NCBI GenBank assembly: GCA_017470605.1
Contig: JAFUYH010000017.1
Location: 124,001 to 188,000 of the forward strand
Direction of reading: 5' to 3'
Origin: Treponema sp.
Lineage (GTDB): Bacteria > Spirochaetota > Spirochaetia > Treponematales > Treponemataceae
Length of the DNA: 64,000 nt
The position numbers and the translations under genes were made by a program. The notes beneath the pieces are model-generated. The model ran no database searches. It saw only the letters and a list, made by a program, of their open reading frames with translations, and was not told where the DNA came from. Below, piece after piece: positions 44,952 through 53,199 of the stretch. Within the stretch, counting starts at the first letter, position 1; each line of letters opens with the position of its first letter.

Positions 44952-45731
44952 ATGATGATTCAGGGAAAGAGCTGCACACTGACTGTGGCAAAAGACGGTG
45001 AATATTATCCATTACCATACAGCGAGGAAACTGTACGACAAGCGTCGAAAGGCTACGCTCTTCCAGGCTGCATCGGCATTAGGAACAGAGAGAAGCTTGT
45101 TGAAACCGGCAAATCTATTACTGGCTGCGTGGTTACGAGACTTGAATATAATAATATTCTTGCTCTGTTCCTTTTGCTTTTTTATTCAGACGATAAGTTT
45201 GATATTCTTGTAGACCGCGTTTGCGAAAAACTCATTTATAAAAATGTTTCTGTAAAAGAGTTTGAGCTCCGCGCAGAAAACAACGAGCCTCTTTATTTTA
45301 GATTTGATGTAAAAGAAAACGATGACTCCTACGTTACAAGCTGGGATATAACTACACCCTCTTTGACGTGGAACCAGTGCCGCACTTTTTATTATGACGG
45401 TCACTCTGTAATTGCAGACTTAAAAATTCTGCCTCTTGTTTACCGCTTTGAGCTTACAGGCAAATTCACCGAAAAGAAAAAATATCAGATTACTCTTTAC
45501 TTTCCATTAAACACTAAACACTACCCAAATCAAAATATAATTGAAAAACTTACAATCCAGGTTGATGCCTGGAATAGAATCTGGCTGGATCTCTATGACT
45601 TAAAGCCTCTGGATGATATGGCTGACATCAACTGCGCTGACACAGTTCTCTGTTATCAGAAGTTTGAAGTCTGCGGCATTGTTGTATTCAACATTCGAAA
45701 TCAGAAAGAAAACAAAACGGTGGTGCTATGA
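44952..45731 (+). CDS. Putative tail-tube or distal tail protein
   Basis: 259 residues, strand-rich, first gene after the defence cargo. The beginning SCTLTVAKDGEYYPLPYSEE and the paired domains (SKGYALPGCIGIRNREKLVE; EPLYFRFDVKENDDSYVTSW) suggest a tail-tube-like beta sandwich, but I cannot fix the family. It has no strong ribosome site. The next gene overlaps as ATGA, and the chain of coupled genes continues to the lysis cassette. Confidence 0.45.
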   Translation: MMIQGKSCTLTVAKDGEYYPLPYSEETVRQASKGYALPGCIGIRNREKLVETGKSITGCVVTRLEYNNILALFLLLFYSDDKFDILVDRVCEKLIYKNVSVKEFELRAENNEPLYFRFDVKENDDSYVTSWDITTPSLTWNQCRTFYYDGHSVIADLKILPLVYRFELTGKFTEKKKYQITLYFPLNTKHYPNQNIIEKLTIQVDAWNRIWLDLYDLKPLDDMADINCADTVLCYQKFEVCGIVVFNIRNQKENKTVVL

Positions 45732-47221
45732 GATTTTACGAGTTACCACCAGAAGTTGAAAATAAGATTCGCGATACTGACTCACGCCCATTTGTAAGAG
45801 TTGTCTTTGAACTTGCTGGCGGTGATGTTTACATTCCGGATTCTGACATTCTTGAATGTGTGGCAACCTCTTACAAAACAGAGGCCGGCGGAATTGTAAA
45901 CTGCGGCGAGCTTCTTTTGAAAGGTCTTTATGATGTGGAACACAATCCTGAATATACAACAGGGCTTGGAGTTCAGATCTGGTATTGCTTTGGAAACAGA
46001 GAATCTACATTTTATCGCTTCCATCTTTTTGTAGATGACAACGGCTTCCAGTCTCAGGAGACCGGCTACCTCGATAAAACGACAAAGGTACGCTTAATTG
46101 ATTTGAGCTCAAAGCTGGATGATACAAAGCTGCAGCGCAACTGGACTGATGCTCAGACTATTGTTCATGCTGTTGTTAGTGACAGACTGCATCCTGAAAA
46201 ATCTTTGGTTCATCTTATTGCTGCTCGCGGTGGAATAAATACTGCAGAAATAAACTGCGCCTCACTTCCTTTTGATGTTCCTTATGTTGTTGTTGCAGGC
46301 TCTGCCTGGAAAGAACTTTGTGCACTGGCAAAGACATACGACGCTGTTGTGGAATGCGGTAAGGATCTGACTCTCTCATTTATTGAAAGTCCTTATGACA
46401 CAGAAAACGATTACAGTGAAGAAAGCTGTATTGAACTTACAGAAACAGAAATCACTCATTACAGATTTTTCAACAACAACGATAAGTACGCAAACAACGT
46501 AAGACTTAAATACACTCGATATGTTCAGACAGAACGTCAGGAGCTCTGGTCTTATTCTGATGCTCCAGTCTGGTACGACGAGGATATGCTGCCATATTAT
46601 CCGTTCACAGATGACAACAGAGCCATCATTAAAGACAACGACTACGAGGCAATCTACACAGCAAAAAACGAGGAAGGAAAAACTCGAAACGTTGTTTATG
46701 CTGATGAACTCGATTCTGAAGAAGACTTCATTGATGCAATGGAAGTTACCGGCGAAGATAAGCCAGTTGTAATTCAGTACGACACTACAACTTTTAAAGA
46801 CCGCGCAATTGTTCAGCTTGGCCGCGATGGAAAACTTATTGGACTTCGAAAAGCTTCTATCACAGGACGTGCGATTATTTCAGAAACTAACTACAGCATT
46901 TATGTAAAAGACGATAACGAGATTGCAGCCAAAGGTCAGATTGTAAAAAACGTGACATCGAAATTTCTTTCTGATGATTTATTCGAAGAAGAGCCTTTCT
47001 GCCAGCGACGTGCAAAAGACTTTCTACAGGAATGTATTAACTGCAAAGGTGCTTACTACCTGACAACTTATCTTCCTCTTATTCATGCACGAGTTGGTGC
47101 ATTTATGGATATCAGACTAAACAAAGATTCTGCATTTAAGAAAGTAAGAATTGATGAGCTTACTTTTAGATACAAAAAAGAAGAAGCCTTTTCTAGCGAA
47201 ATCTGGGTAACGCGAGTTTAG
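45728..47221 (+). CDS. Putative phage baseplate/tail hub protein
   Basis: 497 residues. Start FVRVVFELAGGDVYIPDSDI, then TYDAVVECGKDLTLSFIESP and a closing IDELTFRYKKEEAFSSEIWV, a plan like that of tail hub or tail-associated proteins built of repeated beta domains. No peptidase motif is seen. The protein is the largest of the post-cargo phage set, so no tape measure precedes it. Coupled to the upstream gene by an ATGA overlap. Confidence 0.5.
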   Translation: MRFYELPPEVENKIRDTDSRPFVRVVFELAGGDVYIPDSDILECVATSYKTEAGGIVNCGELLLKGLYDVEHNPEYTTGLGVQIWYCFGNRESTFYRFHLFVDDNGFQSQETGYLDKTTKVRLIDLSSKLDDTKLQRNWTDAQTIVHAVVSDRLHPEKSLVHLIAARGGINTAEINCASLPFDVPYVVVAGSAWKELCALAKTYDAVVECGKDLTLSFIESPYDTENDYSEESCIELTETEITHYRFFNNNDKYANNVRLKYTRYVQTERQELWSYSDAPVWYDEDMLPYYPFTDDNRAIIKDNDYEAIYTAKNEEGKTRNVVYADELDSEEDFIDAMEVTGEDKPVVIQYDTTTFKDRAIVQLGRDGKLIGLRKASITGRAIISETNYSIYVKDDNEIAAKGQIVKNVTSKFLSDDLFEEEPFCQRRAKDFLQECINCKGAYYLTTYLPLIHARVGAFMDIRLNKDSAFKKVRIDELTFRYKKEEAFSSEIWVTRV

Positions 47222-47232
47222 GATTCGGGAGG

Positions 47233-47535
47233 ATGTATATCGAAGAAATTGGAGTATTGGTGAAATCGATTAATGATTTGAATGTGGAACTTTCTGGCTT
47301 CCGCTCAGAGATGAAGGAGTTTAAGAAAGCTATGGAAAAAAGAATGGACTGTCTGGACAACAGAAGTACAGCCTGTCAGTTCAATCCACAGGTATGTGCG
47401 ACAGCCCGCCGTTTGGAAGAACACATTAAGACAGACAACGGCAAAGCCGGAAAAACTATGGCGGTGATTGCCTGTGTTATCAGCTGCTTTAACGTGGGGC
47501 TTACATTGATAACGCTGATTGTTAAGGGGATGTGA
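47233..47535 (+). CDS. Coiled-coil membrane protein, possible holin or spanin partner
   Basis: 100 residues: an N-terminal coiled coil (VKSINDLNVELSGFRSEMKE, then FKKAMEKRM), a Cys pair region (ACQFNPQVCATARR) and a C-terminal membrane helix (MAVIACVISCFNVGLTLITL). It resembles the small one-helix proteins placed next to phage endolysins. Located directly before the peptidase gene, with start and stop overlapping in a TGATG. Confidence 0.6.
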   Translation: MYIEEIGVLVKSINDLNVELSGFRSEMKEFKKAMEKRMDCLDNRSTACQFNPQVCATARRLEEHIKTDNGKAGKTMAVIACVISCFNVGLTLITLIVKGM

Positions 47536-48116
47536 TGAACGAAAAGATTCGAGATTTGAAAATAAGGCTGATGCTGGAAGCTGAAAAAGAACTTACAGAA
47601 GATTTGACTGAAGTTCAGCGTTACCAGTATTACCTGGGACGAATGCAGTTTTTGCATTATGTCTCTGGAAAAGAAAATCTGCTTGAAGCTGATTGCTCTG
47701 GCTCTGTGTGTCTTGCCCTTCTTCTTGCAACTGGGTGCGGGATTAGAGTTACGGCTGACAGTTTGTATAAGAAATTCTTTACAAAGAAAAATCCGGACAA
47801 AAGTGACATCCAGGCTGTGTTCTTTATTTCCAACTACGACAGGAAACTTGGAAACAGAATCTACCATGAGGGCGAATGTGCTCACGTTGCCGGTCTTGCT
47901 GGAACTGATGTTGTTCTGAACTGCGTTGAACCTTATGCGGTTCTTCGGTCTGTTTCTGATATGAGGCCTGTCTACAACGCTATGGATTACACAGTGGTTG
48001 TTAGAGGCCTGGACCGTAAAGCTTTGCAGAAAGCAAGTGATGAACGTTCTGATTTGTTTGGGGCTGATTATGAGTTTCAGGAATTTGCAAAACTTTTGAG
48101 CGAGGAAAAGAAATGA
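47535..48116 (+). CDS. NlpC/P60-like cysteine peptidase, probable endolysin
   Basis: 193 residues. LLEADCSGSVCLALLLATG carries Cys54 in the DCSG motif of NlpC/P60 peptidases, and HEGECAHVAGLAGTDVVLNC provides the His (111 or 117). Such enzymes cut peptide bonds of peptidoglycan stem peptides. Its place between two small membrane proteins makes lysis or tail-tip digestion the likely use. The ATG at 47535 overlaps the previous stop and is chosen over GTG at 47532. Confidence 0.7.
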   Translation: MNEKIRDLKIRLMLEAEKELTEDLTEVQRYQYYLGRMQFLHYVSGKENLLEADCSGSVCLALLLATGCGIRVTADSLYKKFFTKKNPDKSDIQAVFFISNYDRKLGNRIYHEGECAHVAGLAGTDVVLNCVEPYAVLRSVSDMRPVYNAMDYTVVVRGLDRKALQKASDERSDLFGADYEFQEFAKLLSEEKK

Positions 48117-48319
48117 TTAGATGGCGGGCTGAAAAACTTGTTGAAAAGCTTTTAAGCGTAAAGTTTGTAATCTTTGTGGTTGCAACTGTACTTCTTTGTT
48201 GCGGCGTTCTTGGATGTGCTGAATGGCTGACAATCGCTCTTACTGTAATTGCAGGTCGTGAAGCTCAGAAATTCATTGAGAGGAAAAAGAACAATGAAGA
48301 AAGTTTGGGAAGTGATTAA
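48113..48319 (+). CDS. Small two-helix membrane protein, probable holin
   Basis: 68 residues with a hydrophobic helix VKFVIFVVATVLLCCGVLGC followed by AEWLTIALTVIAG, and a charged C-terminal tail. Size, hydrophobicity and position after the endolysin fit a holin. ATGA overlap with the peptidase gene; the next gene starts inside its last 26 bases. Confidence 0.6.
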   Translation: MIRWRAEKLVEKLLSVKFVIFVVATVLLCCGVLGCAEWLTIALTVIAGREAQKFIERKKNNEESLGSD

Positions 48320-48590
48320 AAAAATCTTTTGTTGGTTGGGGGCAGTGTTTGTTGCAATCTTTGCAGTCCTCTTTATAAAGGAGATGCCGAAACAAGTTCG
48401 GCATGACGACATGCGGGAGGATGATTCGGATGAAATCAATAAGAAAGCTGAAGCAAAACGGAAGGAAACAATTGAGCGTATTTCTAATGCTGATGCTCGT
48501 TCTATCTGCGAATCTTACGGCTCAGTCTGCGACACAATCAGCGACGGAAAAGAAAGGTTCCGTCGAAAGTGCCAGCGAGCTCACGATTGA
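48294..48590 (+). CDS. Inner-membrane lysis accessory protein (i-spanin-like) carrying a repeat insertion
   Basis: 98 residues: a short basic start MKKVWEVIKKIFCW, a membrane helix LGAVFVAIFAVLFI, then a charged helical stretch (KKAEAKRKETIERISNADAR). That plan fits an Rz-type inner-membrane spanin. The segment EMPKQVRHDDMR is encoded by a copy of the dispersed palindrome (48384-48404), so the repeat has been inserted in frame. The ATG at 48294 is preferred to 48249, which would overlap more of the holin gene. The 48430 gene begins within it in another frame. Confidence 0.55.
   Translation: MKKVWEVIKKIFCWLGAVFVAIFAVLFIKEMPKQVRHDDMREDDSDEINKKAEAKRKETIERISNADARSICESYGSVCDTISDGKERFRRKCQRAHD
48384..48404. 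repeat. Dispersed palindromic repeat inside a lysis gene
   Basis: ATGCCGAA-ACAAG-TTCGGCAT, preceded by AG and followed by GAC: the same AGAT-stem-loop-stem-ATGAC layout as the copies near flgG. It encodes residues of the spanin-like protein. Confidence 0.75.
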
Positions 48591-48867
48591 GGAAGTCATG
48601 GAAATTGCAGAAGAAGAAATTGAACGTACTGCTCAAGAGGCAGTTAAGGCTGCTTTACTGGAAGTTGGTGGCGAGGTTGCTTTTGAAAAAGAGAGAGCTG
48701 ACCAGCTGGAAAAAGCAAAGACAGCTTTGGAGATAGAAAATAAAAAGTTGAAGGAAGAAGCCCAGAAGAAACAAAATCAGTTTTTTTATGGTGCTTTGAT
48801 TGGTGGGACTGGCGGCGTTGTTGTTACGTCGTTAGTGTTTAGTCTTTTAATAGGAGTATGCAAATGA
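48430..48867 (+). CDS. Exported coiled-coil protein with C-terminal membrane helix
   Basis: 145 residues. The ATG at 48430 follows GGGAGGATG and gives a signal-peptide-like start (basic MKSIRKLKQNGRKQ, hydrophobic LSVFLMLMLVLSANLTAQS). A long acidic coiled coil (EEVMEIAEEEIERTAQEAVK and onward) and a final membrane segment (LIGGTGGVVVTSLVFSLLIG) follow. It overlaps the previous gene by 161 bases in another frame, recalling nested Rz/Rz1 spanin genes. Together the two could bridge inner and outer membranes during lysis. Confidence 0.6.
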   Translation: MKSIRKLKQNGRKQLSVFLMLMLVLSANLTAQSATQSATEKKGSVESASELTIEEVMEIAEEEIERTAQEAVKAALLEVGGEVAFEKERADQLEKAKTALEIENKKLKEEAQKKQNQFFYGALIGGTGGVVVTSLVFSLLIGVCK

Positions 48868-49418
48868 TTTCAAGTAAGGGAAAAATCAAAGGTTTGGTAA
48901 CTGTGACTGTTCGTGATTGTAACGGACATGTGAAGTATTTTAAGAATGGATTTTGGCGACGTCTTTTGAATCTGCCCGAACGTCCAATGATTTTCAAACA
49001 TCACAATACTATCACCAATCAGGGTGATGGAATGATTGCTGATCTGATGATTAGTAATCCGACTTTGACAAAGGTGGATGCAACAAACGGCTACATGAGA
49101 GTTGGTACCGGCTGGACTGGCACTACCCCTAAGAACAACACTGGTGTAAACACAGCGACAGGTTCTTTCAAAAAATTGGATTCTACTTATCCAAAGACAC
49201 AGGCGGCTTTTGGTTCTTCCGGACAGAACGTTGTTCTTTATCGTACAAGTTTTGCTGCAGGAGATTTGAACGCAAACGGAATTAACGAAGTTGCTCTTAT
49301 GAATGGAAACACTGCATCTGCGAAGTGTCTGGCATACGCACAGATTACTCCTGCAGTAAATGTTACTTCGGCAGACTCGCTTCAGATTGACTGGCAGATA
49401 ACTTTCAACGGAGCTTAG
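48864..49418 (+). CDS. Phage tail/fibre-like protein
   Basis: 184 residues beginning MISSKGKIKGLVTVTVRDCN, with KHHNTITNQGDGMIADLMIS and GYMRVGTGWTGTTPKNNTGV, a pattern of small tail-fibre or head-decoration proteins of intestinal phages. Gly/Thr/Asn-rich and strand-rich. The ATG at 48864 (AGGAG upstream, ATGA overlap with the previous stop) is chosen over 48858. Confidence 0.5.
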   Translation: MISSKGKIKGLVTVTVRDCNGHVKYFKNGFWRRLLNLPERPMIFKHHNTITNQGDGMIADLMISNPTLTKVDATNGYMRVGTGWTGTTPKNNTGVNTATGSFKKLDSTYPKTQAAFGSSGQNVVLYRTSFAAGDLNANGINEVALMNGNTASAKCLAYAQITPAVNVTSADSLQIDWQITFNGA

Positions 49419-49429
49419 GAGTTTTATCT

Positions 49430-50725
49430 ATGGGCACTACCATTGCTGGCAACCAGCATATAGGAAGTAATTACGCACAATATCAATACCTCTGGAAACC
49501 GGGGTCTGGTGGTGATTACGGAACTGTTGAACTGTACGAAGAAGACCGTATTTTTGTTTATCAGTTTAATCCGCTTTATGACCAGAGGGATGACGGAGTT
49601 CTTGCGGTAGAGTTTTATTACTACTATCGAAAGCCGACTTCAGAAAAGTTTTATGAGTATTGTTATCATGCTGAAGATTTTTACATCTATCCTTTTCTTG
49701 CCTGGTATGATGAAGATGGTGAAGACGGCGGAGCCTGGGGTGGAATTATGACGAGTGATTCTCAAAAGATTTCACTTGTTGGTAGAGAATCTGGCTGGAT
49801 CCATGTAACGCTTCATGTTGATGAATATATCTGGGGACGATTCACCAATAATGGCAGAACTTTTGATAATACAATTTATATTGGTGTTTATTCTCCGATT
49901 CTGGTTTTAAATTGGGATACTTCTTCTGCTAATGCAAGCGGCGGAGTTGTGCCTTATGAAATATTTTGGAACTTTGATGAATATGAAGATGATACTGTCT
50001 ATGACCTTATGACAGGCGGATATCTTGAAGATTGTTATGACGGAAGACGTCAGATAAATGATTATCCGAGTTTTTATATTACATACCGTGATATTACTCC
50101 TGAAAGTTTTGCTTATGCTGTGAATGAAACTGCTGTTATGAATGTTAGTTCTGGCATCACTAAGAAAGCGAACTTCAAAAAACTGCTGGCTGAAATTAAA
50201 GCTGCCTGCGCAACTGATAACAGAAAGCTGATTGCTCAGAGAGCAAGTGGCATTGAAAATGTAACTTCGAGTGATACTCATTTCTGGCAGACAATTTTTA
50301 AGAGGCTCTTTTCTGATTCTGCAAATTCTGTTTCATCAAATAATAGAAAACACAGTATGTATAAAGGGCTTGAAGCTTTTTCTGCAGCTGATGATTTGCA
50401 GAATAATCACTTGCTATTTTTTCGTGGTACTTCCTCTGAAAATCTTATGACTGATTCTACATCAAAAAAGCTTTGCTATTTGAGGCTTCTTAGTCCTGAT
50501 CCAAATGCTGAATCTGATGTGGTTCGCAAGCAGGTGTTGTTCCGAACGGCAGACAGTGAAATTGATTTTACAGCAAGGCCTTTTGCTTCTAGGTTGTTCT
50601 TCCGTGCGGTGCAATCTGCTGCAGGCTTTTGGGATTGGCTTCGCGGCAAAATCCGAGAGGCAAATAATGTTATTACTTTCTTTTGTCCTATTCATCTTGA
50701 GATTGAAATGGAGTGTCGTATATGA
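49430..50725 (+). CDS. Phage structural protein of unknown function (fibre or baseplate)
   Basis: 431 residues, rich in Tyr, Trp, Asp and Gly in the first 200 (VELYEEDRIFVYQFNPLYDQ; AVEFYYYYRKPTSEKFYEYC), then helical (KKANFKKLLAEIKAACATDN) and ending in a second strand-rich part. Aromatic-rich beta domains suit receptor-binding structures. No family recognised. It overlaps the next gene by four bases. Confidence 0.45.
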   Translation: MGTTIAGNQHIGSNYAQYQYLWKPGSGGDYGTVELYEEDRIFVYQFNPLYDQRDDGVLAVEFYYYYRKPTSEKFYEYCYHAEDFYIYPFLAWYDEDGEDGGAWGGIMTSDSQKISLVGRESGWIHVTLHVDEYIWGRFTNNGRTFDNTIYIGVYSPILVLNWDTSSANASGGVVPYEIFWNFDEYEDDTVYDLMTGGYLEDCYDGRRQINDYPSFYITYRDITPESFAYAVNETAVMNVSSGITKKANFKKLLAEIKAACATDNRKLIAQRASGIENVTSSDTHFWQTIFKRLFSDSANSVSSNNRKHSMYKGLEAFSAADDLQNNHLLFFRGTSSENLMTDSTSKKLCYLRLLSPDPNAESDVVRKQVLFRTADSEIDFTARPFASRLFFRAVQSAAGFWDWLRGKIREANNVITFFCPIHLEIEMECRI

Positions 50726-51018
50726 AACGTATATACAAAGGTAAGACAAAACTAAGAGTTCAGATTGATACTAAGTGCGACCTTTCAGGTTATGAAGAAG
50801 TTAATGTCATTGCAAAAAAGCCTGATGATACGACCAAAACTTTTCCGGCTGTTGTGAAGGATGTTGAGAATGGTCTGATCTTTTTTGATATTCAGGAAGA
50901 GACAGACTTTGACATTTCCGGCTGGTGGACTCTATGGCCGGAAATTCGCTTTGATGATGACAGGACTGCTTGTGGACGTGCGACCAGATTTTTTGTTTAT
51001 GAGTCAGGCAGCGTATGA
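50722..51018 (+). CDS. Small Ig-like phage protein
   Basis: 98 residues, predicted all beta: KTKLRVQIDTKCDLSGYEEV, FPAVVKDVENGLIFFDIQEE, DISGWWTLWPEIRFDDDRTA. Similar small domains sit at the N-terminus of baseplate upper proteins (BppU). The ATG at 50722 in an ATGA overlap is the start. Function inferred from fold and context. Confidence 0.5.
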   Translation: MKRIYKGKTKLRVQIDTKCDLSGYEEVNVIAKKPDDTTKTFPAVVKDVENGLIFFDIQEETDFDISGWWTLWPEIRFDDDRTACGRATRFFVYESGSV

Positions 51019-51341
51019 GACAGATAGATGATTATGTTCCTGTAGAAATATGGCGCGAAGCAAAAGCTTTTGTAAAGGAAGTTAGCGAGGATGTTGAGAT
51101 TTACAAAATTATTCAGAAGACTGACGGCGTTAAGCCTTGCGAAGAAGCTGATAAGTTTTGCGCTTACTGGAACTTAGAAAGTTATGAGAAATATCCTCAT
51201 GCATTGATAACTCTTTATGAGGCTAAGCCTCTTATTGATAGTCATTTTGAGACAAGCGATGTAATGAACGCTTTTGAAGTTTTGCAGCTTAGGATGAAAA
51301 ACTATTATTTAGTGCTCAAAGAAAAAGGAATGATTGAATGA
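51015..51341 (+). CDS. Small phage protein of unknown function
   Basis: 108 residues, acidic, mostly helical (VPVEIWREAKAFVKEVSEDV; KPLIDSHFETSDVMNAFEVL). No family recognised. It is joined to both neighbours by ATGA overlaps, so translation is coupled to the primase gene that follows. Confidence 0.5.
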   Translation: MRQIDDYVPVEIWREAKAFVKEVSEDVEIYKIIQKTDGVKPCEEADKFCAYWNLESYEKYPHALITLYEAKPLIDSHFETSDVMNAFEVLQLRMKNYYLVLKEKGMIE

Positions 51342-52783
51342 GTAAGAAAAAAGAAACTCAAGAGAAGATTCAAAATGCAGATATTAGACGCGCCATTGAA
51401 GAGCTTAGCCGGGACCTTAGAGCGAATAAATTTGTACACGGTGAAATGCAGTTTACGGATATTACAAACCGCGATTATTTTCTTAAAGCGTTTGGCAGCA
51501 AAATCCGCTACTGCCTTATGTGGAATAAGTTTTTAATCTGGAATGGTACCTGTTGGGAAATTGATAAGAAAGGAAAAGTTGAAGAAGACTGCGTTGACTT
51601 TGTACATCACATGTACAGAGGCTTACGAGTGATTACAGACTTACAGTTGCAGAAAGATTTTGAAAAGCATCTGATTAAAAGTGAAAGCTTCCGTCGCATC
51701 CAGGCTCTCGTTGGTCTTTTGAAAATGAGTAAGGATATAAAAGTCTCTGATGATGAACTTGATACAGACAATTATCTTTTTAATGTAAACGGAATTACTC
51801 TGAATCTTAAAAACGGAAAAGGCTTTCCGCCAGAGCCAACCAATCTGATAACAAAACGAAGTAAGTTTATTTATGATAAAGACGCAAAGTGTCCGACCTG
51901 GGATATGTTCCTTCTTCAGATTTTTAATAAAGATACGGATCTGATTCGGTTTGTTCAAAAAGCTATGGGGTACTCTCTTTCTGGTGATGTAAGAGAACAA
52001 TGTCTTTTTATTCTTTGGGGAACCGGTGCCAACGGAAAGTCTACTTTCTTAAATGTGCTGCAGGAACTTTTCGGCGACTATGCTTGTACGACAGGAACTG
52101 AAACTTTTATGAAAAAAACTTCTGAACAGAGTAACGACCTGGCACGACTAAAAGGAATTAGACTTGTTACTACAACCGAAGTTGAACAGGGAAAAGCTTT
52201 GAGCGAAAGTCTTATTAAACAGATTACCGGCGGCGATGAAATTACTGCTCGTTTTCTTTATGGAGAATATTTCAGTTTCAAGCCGACATTTAAGATTTTT
52301 ATGGCGACTAACCATAAGCCGAAAATCCGCGGAGCTGATAACGGAATCTGGAGACGTATTAAGATGATTCCTTTTACAGTGACTATTCCTGCAGAACAGA
52401 GAGATAAGACGCTGACTGAAAAACTGATAGCTGAAAACTCCGGAATCTTAAACTGGCTGATTCAGGGGTATGCACTCTGGCGGAAAGAAGGTCTTAATGA
52501 ACCGGAAGCAATTCGTGATGCAAATGAGGAATATAGAATGGATATGGATGCTGTTGGAACTTTTGTAAATGATTGTTTTGATTTGGATGCCTCTATGAGA
52601 TGGCGGCTTCCTAACCAGATGCTTTATCAGACTTACATCAAATGGTGCAATGCAAACAATGAGCGAGTTATGAGCCAGAAGTGGCTTACTATGAGAATGA
52701 GCGAGAAAGGCTTTAAGCGTATGGTAAGTAATACTGGAAGGATTTGGCTGGGGCTTGCTCGGAAACCGCAATGGGAGAAGTAA
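51338..52783 (+). CDS. P4-type primase C-terminal / D5-like superfamily 3 helicase
   Basis: 481 residues. The D5_N region is at about 100-200. The SF3 helicase has Walker A LWGTGANGKSTFLNV (from 227), Walker B RLVTTTEVEQG and sensor FKIFMATNHKPKIRG, followed by a winged end (WGNI-like segment IWRRIKMIPFTVTIP). No prim-pol catalytic residues are visible in the N-terminus, so it is the helicase half. In P4 and in phage satellites this protein unwinds the element origin. Finding it last in a structural operon, rather than in an early operon, is unusual. Confidence 0.85.
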   Translation: MSKKKETQEKIQNADIRRAIEELSRDLRANKFVHGEMQFTDITNRDYFLKAFGSKIRYCLMWNKFLIWNGTCWEIDKKGKVEEDCVDFVHHMYRGLRVITDLQLQKDFEKHLIKSESFRRIQALVGLLKMSKDIKVSDDELDTDNYLFNVNGITLNLKNGKGFPPEPTNLITKRSKFIYDKDAKCPTWDMFLLQIFNKDTDLIRFVQKAMGYSLSGDVREQCLFILWGTGANGKSTFLNVLQELFGDYACTTGTETFMKKTSEQSNDLARLKGIRLVTTTEVEQGKALSESLIKQITGGDEITARFLYGEYFSFKPTFKIFMATNHKPKIRGADNGIWRRIKMIPFTVTIPAEQRDKTLTEKLIAENSGILNWLIQGYALWRKEGLNEPEAIRDANEEYRMDMDAVGTFVNDCFDLDASMRWRLPNQMLYQTYIKWCNANNERVMSQKWLTMRMSEKGFKRMVSNTGRIWLGLARKPQWEK

Positions 52784-52793
52784 TCGCGAAAGG

Positions 52794-52838
52794 CTCTCCC
52801 CGATAGAAAAGAGCGTGAGAGTTGGACATCGGAGAGAG
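52794..52838. other. Long hairpin after the primase-helicase gene
   Basis: Arms CTCTCCCCGAT (52794-52804) and ATCGGAGAGAG (52828-52838) pair with one mismatch around a 23-base loop. There is no T run, so it may be a structured end of the phage transcript or part of an origin. Confidence 0.4.
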
Positions 52839-52875
52839 TTTGGAAGCTGATTACAAGTGAAAAATAATATTTTTT

Positions 52876-52903
52876 TTGAAGTCTGTATCATACATGATAT
52901 ACT
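52876..52903 (+). promoter_or_regulatory. WYL-1 operator inside the promoter of the Cys-rich gene operon
   Basis: -35 TTGAAG (52876-52881), 16-bp spacer, -10 TATACT (52898-52903). TATCA-TACA-TGATA (52886-52899) fills the spacer. The same TATCA-N4-TGATA occurs in the promoter region at 55468-55481. A bound regulator here would block polymerase. Confidence 0.65.
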
Positions 52904-52941
52904 TATTCGTAGTAATATATAGTTACTAGGAGGAACAATTT

Positions 52942-53199
52942 ATGGCTTCAAAATGTAAATATTGTGGTTCTACAAGTTATGGTAGTGGATGTACGAAAAG
53001 TCCAACTAAAAAACATGAACACATTGACGATGAAAAACACTGTGTTTTTTGTGGTTTAGCTTCTTATGGAAGTGGATGTATGCATAGCCCAACAAAGAAA
53101 CATTATCATGGTTCTGGTGGAAATAAATGCCGCTGGTGTGGAAGTTTATCAACTGGTTCAGGTTGTATGCATAGCCCAACAAAAATACATGAAAGATAA
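52942..53199 (+). CDS. Cys-rich protein with three zinc-knuckle-like repeats
   Basis: 85 residues made of three copies of one unit: C-x2-C-G-x4-G-S-G-C-x2-S-P-T-K-x-H, at about 5-26, 34-55 and 63-84 (CKYCGSTSYGSGC, CVFCGLASYGSGC, CRWCGSLSTGSGC). Three Cys and one His per unit suggest three zinc sites of about 20 residues. Such modules could bind nucleic acid or act as zinc-dependent adaptors; the function is unknown to me. AGGAGG precedes the ATG. The HsdS-like gene starts inside its end. Confidence 0.75.
   Translation: MASKCKYCGSTSYGSGCTKSPTKKHEHIDDEKHCVFCGLASYGSGCMHSPTKKHYHGSGGNKCRWCGSLSTGSGCMHSPTKIHER

Noticed and set aside
50505-50744. 79-codon plus-strand frame before the Ig-like protein
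   Set aside because: It lies inside the 49430-50725 gene in another frame, has low-complexity Leu/Cys content and no ribosome site.
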